Of a stretch of DNA of 64,000 bases, positions 10,801 to 18,785 are shown one piece after another. A program made the translations under genes and the position numbers. Each line of letters starts with the position of its first letter. The first letter of the stretch is position 1. Source of the stretch: Emydura subglobosa. Taxonomy: Eukaryota; Chordata; Testudines; Chelidae. The notes below the pieces were generated by a model. The model was not told where the DNA came from, searched no databases, and saw only the letters and a list, made by a program, of their open reading frames with translations. The stretch lies in assembly GCA_007922225.1 (NCBI GenBank), contig ML680001.1:37325-101324 (forward strand). Direction: 5' to 3'.

Positions 10801-12141
10801 TATCACCCCATGGGCCATGCCGCCCCACTGAGCCCCACCCCCATGATCCTTCACCCCATTGCGACACCTCACACCCCTGCAACTCTTCACCCCACTGCGA
10901 CACGTCACACTCACTGTGACACCGAACACCCCCTGCAACCCTCCACCCCACTACGACACTTCACAACCCCTGCAATCCTTCACCCCACTGTGACCCTTCA
11001 CACCCCTGCCCCACACGGGGAGGAGCTGTGGTTGCCTGGATCCATCCCCATCACATCAGAAACCCTAAAGCCAGCGAGAGCCGGAGGCAGAGAGGGGTCC
11101 CCTAGAGACAGTGCCAGGAACAGAGAGGGAGAGACCCAGACAGGTAGTGCTAAGGTGAGACAGGCAGGGGTGGACAGCTGTGCGGCCAGGGACACACAGG
11201 CCAGGCCTACACGGCAGACTTTGCTGGCACAACTGTTGGTCGGGGCGAGAAGAGGCATCATCCCTGCCCAACACGGCTGTGCCAGCAGAGTCCCAAGCTG
11301 TACCCACAAGACAGAGCTTGCGCCCCCAAGGTGGCTCGGATGGGCTGGGCCAAGCACTGCTCCATATGCTGCGTCCACACCAGGAGGGCTGGGCCGGTGA
11401 GCTATAGCACATGGCTTCTAGGTAGTCCTGCCCCCTGCCCCACACAGAGATAGGGACACCCACACAAAGGCATACAGAGGGGCCCACACACACAGCCAGA
11501 CAGGGACCCACACACAGGTGTGCGTGCACACACACCTCCAGGGGGGATACACAGGGGCTCTCTCACACTCAGGGATACACACCGGGACTCACATACGGGG
11601 TGCACACACACATGGGAGGGACACACAGGGGCACACACCCGCTGCCAGTGCAGCACGGTTACCTGTGTAGTGAAATCCCAGGAAACCAACTGAAAAACAA
11701 GAGTGCAGCAGGTGAGCAGAGCTAAGCTGACAGCCAATCCCCCTGCCCAGTGGGTTGGGGAGTCAGGACGGTCCAGTGTGGGGGACCAGCTGGGTTTGGG
11801 GGAGGTGGCCAGCCTGGGCCCCCCCCGGGAACCACCAGCGTGAGCAGCACTTAGATAAACTTTGCAAATGCCTGTGAATGGAGCGAGCCCTGGAGTGCCA
11901 GGCACCCTGATCTCCCTGCCCGAGTTTTTGGAGTTGAGTGTCCTCCGCCCCGCACCCCCTGCTCGGCTCCCCCAGTCCCACGCTTGGCACCCCCTGCCCC
12001 CTGTTGCCCTCAGCACCTGGGAATCCTGACTGTGCCTGAGCTGGGATCCTGATGCTGGGAAGGGGCTGGGCTTCCCTGGCGCCAGAACCCCGCCCCCGAA
12101 AGCAGCTGGTACTCACCGAGGAGGAGCAGGGGCAGCCGCAT
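4809..12141 (-). CDS. SSC5D: SSC5D-like secreted scavenger receptor with three SRCR domains
   Basis: Minus-strand gene. Coding exons by splice consensus: 12141-12117, 11689-11663, 10568-10254, 9757-9644, 5766-5452, 5304-4990 and a proposed last exon 4885-4809. They total 1188 nt, or 395 residues. The first two exons encode a hydrophobic signal peptide starting MRLPLLLL. Then follow SRCR1 (about residues 18-122), a Pro/Thr/His linker (123-160), SRCR2 (161-265), SRCR3 (266-370) and a 25-residue tail. Each SRCR exon is exactly 315 nt, phase 1-1, with eight cysteines, the group B pattern. SRCR1 carries the HRGW..H.CSHEEDA signature of human SSC5D SRCR1, SRCR2 the WGRSNC signature, and SRCR3 [10 protein letters not shown]. 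The order next to NAT14 and ZNF628 is as in human. Such proteins are secreted and bind microbial and matrix ligands. Human SSC5D has five SRCR domains and a mucin-like tail. Here the gene either ends early or has further exons left of the window. CD5L also has three SRCR domains but fits less well in motif and synteny. Confidence 0.85.
4990..5304 (-). CDS. SSC5D: SSC5D-like exon 6, SRCR domain 3
   Basis: A 315-nt phase 1-1 exon with eight cysteines: [57 protein letters not shown]. Its closest counterpart is SRCR3 of SSC5D. It is separated from SRCR2 by an intron of only 147 nt that has no stop codon in the reading frame. Confidence 0.92.
5452..5766 (-). CDS. SSC5D: SSC5D-like exon 5, SRCR domain 2
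   Basis: A 315-nt phase 1-1 exon encoding an eight-cysteine SRCR domain: [62 protein letters not shown]. The donor is ACAG|GTACCC. The 3.9-kb intron before it holds a CR1 LINE and an LTR-like insertion. Confidence 0.93.
5935..5959 (+). repeat. Homopolymer G run
   Basis: About 25 consecutive G in an intron of the SSC5D-like gene. The length may be inexact in the assembly. Confidence 0.9.
5985..8145 (-). mobile_element. CR1 LINE, 5'-truncated, minus strand
   Basis: The reverse transcriptase is legible on the minus strand in fragments: [20 protein letters not shown] with RPVSLTSI (7268-7471) and [20 protein letters not shown] (6837-7058). The 3' end is near 5985, with the usual TCATCTGGTCTGACCTCCTG block. 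Stops and frameshifts make it inactive. It lies in an intron of the SSC5D-like gene. Confidence 0.85.
8150..8960 (+). mobile_element. LTR-like retroelement remnant
   Basis: This repeat has a polyadenylation signal in a typical LTR position (GACTAATAAACCC, 8661-8673). A diverged copy lies on the other strand at 27450-27970 (shared GATCTGGGTxxGTTTCAxxC stretch) and a piece of its right part at 33536-33620. No gag, pol or env frame is present, so it reads as a solo LTR. Exact ends are not determined. Confidence 0.5.
8965..9125 (-). mobile_element. Probable upstream continuation of the 5985-8145 LINE
   Basis: AT-rich sequence resembling the part of the reptile LINE that precedes the 7860-8145 block. 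It is separated from it by the LTR-like insertion, which would make this a nested insertion. Assignment rests on recognition of the family, not on an alignment. Confidence 0.4.
9160..9290 (+). mobile_element. CR1 LINE 3' end
   Basis: The tail AGTCAGACTAGATGACCAC, then CCTTGGAATCCATGAATCTATGA is the standard CR1 3' terminus. Only about 130 bp remains. Confidence 0.75.
9644..9757 (-). CDS. SSC5D: SSC5D-like exon 4, Pro/Thr-rich linker
   Basis: The exon is 114 nt, phase 1-1, between a CCCCACAG acceptor and a CACA|GTGAGT donor. It encodes 38 residues rich in Pro, Thr, Ser and His ([27 protein letters not shown]) with no SRCR features. Human SSC5D has a similar low-complexity linker between SRCR1 and SRCR2. 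Its symmetric phase means it could be skipped without changing frame. Confidence 0.65.
9955..10165 (+). repeat. Minisatellite in SSC5D-like intron 3
   Basis: About three units of 60-70 bp with CACTGGCTCCCATCCAGCCCCAGG and GACTGGCTGGCTC. The reverse complement of the same unit fills 32400-32590 in the SBK gene. Confidence 0.75.
10254..10568 (-). CDS. SSC5D: SSC5D-like exon 3, SRCR domain 1
   Basis: The exon is 315 nt, phase 1-1, with acceptor CCCTGCAG and donor CAG|GTGGGG. It encodes one complete SRCR domain with eight cysteines, including [30 protein letters not shown] and [11 protein letters not shown]. The HRGW motif before CSHEEDA identifies it as the counterpart of SRCR1 of SSC5D. One expected glycine is replaced in RQLDCG, where most domains have ELGCG. 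Confidence 0.93.
11190..11410. mobile_element. Possible MITE remnant
   Basis: GGCCTACACGGCAGACTTTG and GCTGGCACAACTGTTGGTCG, then TATGCTGCGTCCACACCAGG and CTATAGCAC, resemble the inner part of Harbinger-related reptile MITEs. No inverted ends were confirmed. Confidence 0.35.
11430..11640 (+). repeat. CA-rich minisatellite
   Basis: Irregular units of ACACACAGGGACCCACACAC type in intron 2 of the SSC5D-like gene. Confidence 0.75.
11663..11689 (-). CDS. SSC5D: SSC5D-like coding exon 2 (end of signal peptide)
   Basis: This 27-nt micro-exon lies between a CTTGTTTTTCAG acceptor and an ACAG|GTAACC donor. It adds VGFLGFHYT to the hydrophobic stretch and keeps phase 1. Confidence 0.7.
12117..12141 (-). 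CDS. SSC5D: SSC5D-like coding exon 1 (signal peptide start)
   Basis: ATG at 12141 is followed by MRLPLLLL, then a donor reading G|GTGAGT. A 25-nt coding first exon carrying the start of a signal peptide is usual for SRCR genes. It ends in phase 1. Confidence 0.8.
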
Positions 12142-12251
12142 GGTGGCCTGGTGGGGCGCAGGCCCTGGGGCCAGGGCTGTACAGTGAGTGCCGGGAAAGG
12201 GTGTTTTATGGAACAGGACTGGCCAGGCCAAGGGATGACTCAGCCCGGCCC

Positions 12252-12258
12252 GTTTATA
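12252..12258 (-). promoter_or_regulatory. TATA box of the SSC5D-like gene
   Basis: The minus strand reads CATTATAAACGG about 110 nt upstream of the start codon, placing transcription start near 12225. A perfect AP-1 site (TGAGTCA, 12242-12236) lies just downstream. This suits an inducible, tissue-restricted gene. Confidence 0.5.
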
Positions 12259-12579
12259 ATGAGAGAACCATGCAACGCCCACAGCTCAGGGTGGTGACCC
12301 TGGAGCCAGGGAAACTGGGGTTGCAGGGGACCCCGTACGCAGGGAGAAGCAAGTGTGGCAGCAGGGGTGCTGGACTGGGACAGCCTGGCCAGCGACGTGT
12401 CCCAGCACAGAAAGCAGCATCCTCCAGCCGGGCCCCCAGCAGCCAGAGGGTTAATGAGCAGCGACAGAAACAGCTGCAACAGCTGGAGCTCACGCCTGTG
12501 TGCGCGGCGCAAACCAACATCCGGGGCTACGCACATACGTGCCTTAACAAACCCCCAGCCATCCCCACATGCCTGCTCA

Positions 12580-12780
12580 TACCTGTGCAAGGACACATGC
12601 AAAGGGATGCATGGACACACGCACTGACACACACACAAGTGCTTACATGCACGTGCACACACATGCACTGACACGCACTGTCAGTTCGTACAGGTGCCTG
12701 ATGCACAGACATTCGCACGCTCGTTCTCACACCCAAGCGCACATTGTCATTCCCACACACACACTGACACACACACCCGT
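12580..12780 (+). repeat. CA-rich simple sequence
   Basis: Repeated CACACAC, GCACTGACACAC and related units upstream of the SSC5D-like promoter. The remaining 12300-13700 interval holds no gene that I recognise. Confidence 0.75.
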
Positions 12781-13246
12781 ACTGACATACATGCCCCTGG
12801 GATTCTAGCCGCCAGGCTGTCCTCTCACCTTGGGTGCTGTGCCGTCTTGTCCGGACCAAGGGGTGTGATGGGACAGGGCGAGGGATCCTGTCTTGCTATG
12901 GGAATAGTGTGGGGCTATGGGCTGGACGGGGCGGCTGCATCCCCCGCAGCCCTGGGGATGGTCTAGCTGCATGATCCCACCCGGGGGCGAGTCATAGAAA
13001 GACTGAGTCAGTGTGGTGTGAGCCAGGCCGGCCTGGAGCCAGCCGCGTGGCAGGCAGAGAGATGGGCCAGCCCAGGTCTCTGGGATTCTGCCCATAGACA
13101 CTAGGCAACCCTGGGGACCCTGCTCAGCTTGCCCTCCGTGCCAGGCACTGCCCCAGTCCAGCTGGCTGCACCGCAGGGCAGAGGGAGCTGGGCGGCCTGG
13201 CTGGTCCTCAGCCTCCCAGTTGCCGCTGAGGGGTGTGTTGCCGGGA

Positions 13247-13266
13247 TACTAGCAACCATAGCAACC
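13247..13266 (+). promoter_or_regulatory. Doubled RFX-type half-sites
   Basis: CTAGCAACCATAGCAACC is a direct pair of AGCAACC motifs, similar to RFX X1-boxes, between the SSC5D-like and NAT14 genes. Confidence 0.3.
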
Positions 13267-13714
13267 TTTGTTGTGATACAACCAAACATCCACGCTAAAC
13301 AGCAGCTGCCTGGGATGGGATGCTGCCTGGATGGGAGACTGCCAAGGAACAAGCAGGCAGTTGCAAGGAGCAGGCGGGGGCGCTCTTCCCTCGCAGTCCA
13401 TGCTGGCCGCCTCAATTCCCAGTGGGGCACATGGGGGCCTGTGCTGCAGAGAGTGGGGGCGCTCAGTAGGGGGCGCTCTGCCCGGGCCCCCTGCATATTA
13501 GGAGAGAGATTTGCTGTTGCAGGTTGGCAACAACTGGAGATTGAGACACAGCTCCCACACAGATCCGGCCCGTCGGCCTTTCCCGGCCTTGGCTCTCCTG
13601 ACAATCCCCCCAGCTGAATGGATCCCCTGGCTGTGGGTTCCCGCTGGCTGGCGCACGCTCTGGGGAGCTGCCCCAGGTGAGATAAACAGAACCGGAGGAG
13701 CCGCACAGGCAAGC

Positions 13715-13720
13715 TTTATT
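13715..13720 (-). terminator. NAT14 polyadenylation signal
   Basis: AATAAA on the minus strand, about 810 nt past the NAT14 stop codon, with no other candidate closer. Confidence 0.55.
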
Positions 13721-14529
13721 CACACACAAGCTCAGACATACATGTACCCAGCACTGGCTGGCAACCCTAGTGAGTGCAGCAAACCCCCCCTCCCCCCGGC
13801 CCATGCGCCTGCAGCAAGGTCTGAGTTCTGGGCTCTTGGGAAGGAGCTGCCGGACTGTGGGGGCGATTGACGGATCCAGGGCCCCCATTCTCATGGGAGC
13901 TGCACCATGATCCTCAGCCAGGACCAGGACCAGTAGTTTGCCTAAGGCAAACCATGGTCAAATGACTCCATCACACAGCCAAGCTGGTGCTGGGGAGAGC
14001 CCACTCCAGGGCAGGGAAGAAACGCTCCCCTGCAGCCCCGCTCTAGTGCTGAGGTACCTCCCCCCCCTGCACCTTTTGGGCAGACGCCTGCACCTCCACC
14101 CCAGCAGCAGGAGTTCCCCAGTCTCCAAACCCAAGTTTCCTTTTGCTTCGTTCCATGCCTCAAGGTCACCCACCCTATATCCCCTTGCCCAGAGCATACA
14201 CGATAGGGTCTGTGATTCCCCTCCACCTCCCGCAGTCACAAGCGGGTCCGGCTGGTCTCGTCTAGATCCAGCAAGGGACTCATGCAAAACAGGCCGCTTC
14301 CAGTCACTTAAGAAGCAGCACCGCTGTCCTGGGAGCGCAGGCCGGAGCTGCCGCGTCCAAAATCCGGCACACACTGAGGTCCATAACCTGGCCATCGCTG
14401 CCCCGTGTCTCTCGGTGGCTTCCATGAAGCAGAGGGAATCCAGGGCACGAGGGAGGATGCGGACCGCCAGCCCCCAGCCAGAATTGCTCCCAACAAGCCA
14501 TTCCCCCTGGCCCCAGCAGGGCGGCGGTG

Positions 14530-15777
14530 CTAGAGTTCCTTGCTGAACTCCTGCAGGATGATGTAGCCCAGCCAGCTGCGCCCGCCGGTGGGCCGGTAGC
14601 CGCTGCTCTCAAAGAGGCTGACGGCCGCCTTGGCGACCACAGCGGTGTAGAGCACCACGCGCTCGTAGCCCTGCGCCCGGGCCTGGGCCTCCAGGAAGGC
14701 CAGCAGGCGCCGCCCCACGCCCGAGCGCCGGTACCAGCGGCTGACGGCCAAGCGCCTCAGCTCAGCGGTGCGGGGCACCCCTTGCAGGCGGGGCTCCAGC
14801 GCCACGCAGCCGCACACGTCGTCGCCGTCATACACCGCCACCCAGAGCCCGCGCCGCCCTGAGCGGTAGTACGCCCACAGGCCACCGAGATCCGGGGAGC
14901 GCCGCAGCAGCAGCTTGAGGGCCAGGAGACACAGCAGCACCGGCCCCAGCAGCGCCGCCACGAAGGAGTTGAGCAGGAAGCGGAGGCCGCTGCTCACCAC
15001 GGCCAGGAGCAGCAGCGCCAGGGGCCGTGTCAGGACATAGAGGATCAGCCGGTTCTCCGTGTCCTTGAACCCGTCCTGTGGGGGGAGAGGGTATGTCAGC
15101 GGGGCCTAGCACAAGGACTGCACAGCCAGTGTGTGCCCAGGCCGAAAGGAGGAGCACAGCATAGGATCAGGCTGTGATGATGGGTTTGCCACGAACTGCA
15201 GCTTTCCCTGAGGGATGTGACCCTGCCTGAAAGGGCACCGCAGCCACAGGGGCTGGTATCGAGGGCAGCGCGGGGTGGGACACAGAGTCTCGCTCCCACG
15301 CATTTCTCACAGGTACTGCACACAGAGCACAAAGGTCTGGGAGGAGGGGGAAAAGGAGTAGCTAGCAGGACTCCTGGGTTCTAGCCCTGTCCCTTGGAAC
15401 AGGGTTGAGTGCTCAGAGCAAGAACATGAAGGGAACCAGCACAGTGCTAATCCCAGCGCTTGCTTGACCCTGCGTGACTTCAGGAGTAGGTTGCGTCAGC
15501 TGGCTGTGCCTCAGTTTCCCCCGTGGACAACGGCATTCATACTGACCCGTTATGTCAAGCTAGGGGCAGGGTGAGGGGGGCACACGGGGTCATGAACTAG
15601 CTTTGAGATCCCACGGGGGTAGGTGCTAAAGGCAGGCAGGGAGTTAAGAGCTCGGACGGACGGACAGACAGCTCCAGGGCTGTCCCCTCCCCCAACCTTC
15701 AGCAGCTCCAGGATCATCTGCTCCTCGTCCTCCTGCATCTCACGGATGGCGAGTTGGGCAGGGTCCAGGGTGGGCAT
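14530..15777 (-). CDS. NAT14: NAT14 probable N-acetyltransferase 14
   Basis: There are two coding exons: 15777-15697 (27 codons, donor GAAG|GTTGGG) and 15075-14530 (acceptor CCCCACAG), 208 residues in all. Human NAT14 is of similar length. The start MPTLDPAQLAIREMQEDEE parallels human MAPSHLSVREMREDE. Exon 2 opens DGFKDTENR and continues into two hydrophobic segments (LALLLLAVVSSGLRF and VAALLGPVLLCLLALKLLL, about residues 45-85), which anchor it in a membrane. The GNAT acetyl-CoA loop follows: LAVSRWYRRSGVGRRLLAF (about 135-155). The end EFSKEL matches human EFSKDL. The protein should transfer acetyl groups from acetyl-CoA, but its substrate is not settled. It sits between ZNF628 and SSC5D as in mammals. 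A non-coding exon 1 probably ends at 16263 (GGG|GTAAGA), and the second exon begins at 15801. Confidence 0.95.
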
Positions 15778-16263
15778 GACAGCAGGCGGGAGCGGGAGCA
15801 CCTGCAAGGCAGGAGATGAGGCGGGTGAGGCTCCGACGGGCTCACTCCCCCAGCACTGAGAGCCGCCCCCCACCCAGTGCCAGCTCAGCCCCCAGATTGG
15901 CACTGCCCATCCCTGCCTAGTCATTCAGCCACTGCTGCACAGGGGATGGCTGGGCAGGCCCAGAGGCTGAATCCACAGGGTGGCCCCAGGCAGGAGCAGA
16001 GACCCCCCCCCCCACCTCCAGAGGGGACAGGGCCCATCTCCTGAGTCAGCCAGTCCCTGCCCTGGAGCCAGCTGGGAGCCAGCCTCCCCCCCCCCCCCAA
16101 GAACAGACTGGTACAATCCTCCCTTCCTCCCCCAGCACAGGCGATGGAACGCCCCGGCCGGCAGCCCGCAGCGAAGAATGGAACCTCCCACGATAACCCT
16201 CCCCTCCCCCGCCATGAGCCATGGACCCGCCCGCTCCAGGCTCGCGTCTCAGAGCTTCTTACC

Positions 16264-16400
16264 CCAGCCGGCGTCGGCCTCCTTTAGTTGTTCCTTGCCC
16301 AGTACGCATGCGCCGCAGCTCGCGCCTCCGACTCTTCCGTCGTCGTCGTCCGTTCCCCCTCCTCCCCCGCACTACTACCTAGCAACCGTTGCTAAGGGAG
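16264..16400 (-). promoter_or_regulatory. NAT14 promoter and untranslated first exon
   Basis: This CpG-rich block contains an NRF1-like site (ACGCATGCGCC, 16304-16314) and an inverted RFX/X1-box-like element (CCTAGCAACCGTTGCTAAGG, 16378-16397). It ends at a strong minus-strand donor (GGG|GTAAGA at 16263). There is no TATA box, as in housekeeping promoters. Confidence 0.5.
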
Positions 16401-16799
16401 CGAGTGCGGCCTAGCAGGCCGCATGGGGCCTACCTCGCAATGAGGGGCCACGACGAGGCCGAGTCCTGGAGGAGGGCAGTGGGGCATGTGCAGGGAGGGG
16501 GGGGGGGGCTTCTCCTGGGGCGCTTGCCAAGCCGGCACCAATCCCCAGGAGGGCTGAGCCCCTCCCCCGGCGCTGCTATGAAGGCTCCTGCCATGTTCAC
16601 CTGCACGTCGGGGAGAGATGCCGGGACCTGCCCTGACCCCTCACTGGATCCCCTGCTGCCCCCAGCCACTCCCCGGCTCGCCTGGGCGGGGAAGGCCCTG
16701 CCCAGCCTGCTCCAGTGGCCTCTGTGTAAACTGCCGCCAGCCAGCCAGGGCTGGATGCGCCTCGAGGCAGGCTGGGCCAGACCCAGCAGCTACAGGGGC

Positions 16800-17215
16800 G
16801 AGCTGAGCCGCACATGGACCCGGCCCAGCACCGCGCCAGCGGGCGGGTTGAGCTGGACCTGGTAACCCATGAGTGAAAGGACCCAGGGATCCAGTGGGCA
16901 GCCCAAGTTGGACACGGTGACCGATGAGGGGATGAGGTGAGCTGGATCCAGGGGGCAGGCCAAGCCAGATCTGGTGAGCAATGGGCAAGTGGGTGAGCCA
17001 AGCCAGCCCAGGTGATTAAGGAACGAGAAGTGAGCTGATCTAGCACTAGGGACCCGGCCAGCAGGCCGGGCCAGACCCAGCAACCAATGAGCAAGGCGAA
17101 CTGGACCCAGTGGGTGAGCTGAACTGGATCTGGTGACCAGCGAGTGAGGGGATGAGCTGTGCTGGACCCAGTGACCAATGAGCGAGCCGAACTGGGCCCA
17201 GTGACCTGAAGGGCA
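16800..17215 (+). repeat. Minisatellite of about 45-60 bp
   Basis: Units contain GAGCTGGACCCAGTGACCAATGAGC with variants. About eight irregular units upstream of NAT14. 17215-17700 shows no gene; it precedes the ZNF628 3' end. Confidence 0.7.
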
Positions 17216-17717
17216 GGCCCCACCCAAAACATACTCAGAGGTCAAATGTACAGTGCAGGGTATAAGAGGTGGGCAAAGGGCCCCTGCTGAGCCCCACCCT
17301 GCTTTCTGCAGCACAGACCCACTAGTGCCACCCTGGGGCATCTAGCCCCGACTGTTGCTCCCCCAGCCCCCAGCACAAGGATTATCTGATGAACACTCCT
17401 CAGGCCTGGCGGGGCCCTAGGCCCCATCCCAGCTGCTCCAGCACAGGGACCCATCTCCACCTCTGAACACATGCTGGTCTGTCTCATGCACACACAGCTG
17501 CTGGGCTGAGCCCGCAGGCACTCACTAGCCACAGCCAGGCTCAGCGGGGGGGCTGCTGCTGTGGTGGGAGGAGGGCACCTTTCACCAGCTGGGCCCAGTT
17601 TCCATGCAGCCCTGTATGGTGCCTGCTGGCTCAGCCCTCACGAGATGGGAGTGGGTGTGATGCTGCGGTTGCCCCACACACTCAACAAACCAGACAGAGA
17701 CGCTTTCCAAGCAGTCA

Positions 17718-17723
17718 TTTATT
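17718..17723 (-). terminator. ZNF628 polyadenylation signal
   Basis: AATAAA on the minus strand, about 1.06 kb past the ZNF628 stop. The 3'UTR would include the SINE-derived tandem repeat at 18120-18345. Confidence 0.55.
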
Positions 17724-18119
17724 TGCCTTCTAGGTTGAAGGAGCCGCAGCCCCTAGGGCAGTGCCAGGTACCATCATACAGTGAGCTTTGGAAAAGACTG
17801 GGGCTGCTCTGCCAAAAGAGGAGGCCATCTGGGCATTAGGGGAATAGGCCGGGGCTTTGGGGAGCAGGTGTTGCCTGGTTGCCAGGACAGGGATACAGGA
17901 GCTGGCAGTTACTCCCTCATGCTGGTCTTCTGCCTGCCAGAGCCATGGGAACCCCCCACTCCTGTGGAGTGGCAGGTGCCAGCTGCTCCCCCCACCTGGG
18001 GATTGCAGAGCTCCCAACTTTCATTCATGCACTCAGCCTCCCAACCCCAAGTGCTGGCCCCAGGCCACAGCAGGGAAACCACCACCAGGGAGGGACTTGC
18101 TCAGGATCACTCAGCCCCA

Positions 18120-18345
18120 ACAGAACCCAGGAATCCTAGCTCCCAAACCATCTTCCCCTGACACTTTAACCATTAGACCCCACTCCCCTCTAGACAACAC
18201 TCCCCTCCTAGAGACGGGGATGGAACTCAGGAGTCCTGACTCCCAGCCCACCCCCCATTGTCCCCTCTAATCACTAGATCCCACTCTTCTCCCAGAGCGG
18301 GGATAGAACCCAGGAGTCCTGGCTCCCAGGCCTGTGCTTTAACTG
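18120..18345 (+). repeat. Tandem repeat derived from the 3' part of a SINE
   Basis: Three units of about 75-85 bp, each with GAACCCAGGAGTCCTGGCTCCCAG and a CACTAGACCCCACTC-like end. The same module occurs singly or doubled at 24905-24990, 34058-34165 and 35245-35275, and reversed at 28290-28400. It resembles the end of the MIR-like SINE at 54588-54815. Confidence 0.55.
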
Positions 18346-18785
18346 CTAGACAGCAGTATCTGTCACTGTCCTCACACCTGACGTGGAAGTGTTTCAGGAA
18401 ATGGCAGTGGATGAGGGTCCTGCTCAGCTCCCCATGCTGTCCAGGGGTGAGCAAAAAGCTCCTTTGTGCCAGGCCCTGCCCTTGCTGGATCACAGTACTG
18501 TTAGGCAATCCGCACAGCTGATGCCAGCATGGCTGACTGCAGCACAGACACCAGCCCTGCACCCAGGAGGCTGCAGCCAGGATAGCAAGGGTGAAGCAGA
18601 GTTAGGCTACCTGCATGAGTCCCACAGCTTGCTGCCCACGCTGCCCATGTGGTGGGTGCCCGTCTCCATGCTGCGCGGACAGGACAATGGAGGCAGGGGG
18701 TGCCCACTGGGAGTGAGCGCTCTGGCAGATCCTGTGGTGCCAGGCCAAGCTGCACACCCTCCGGCTGGTGTCTGTGGCCAGCTGC

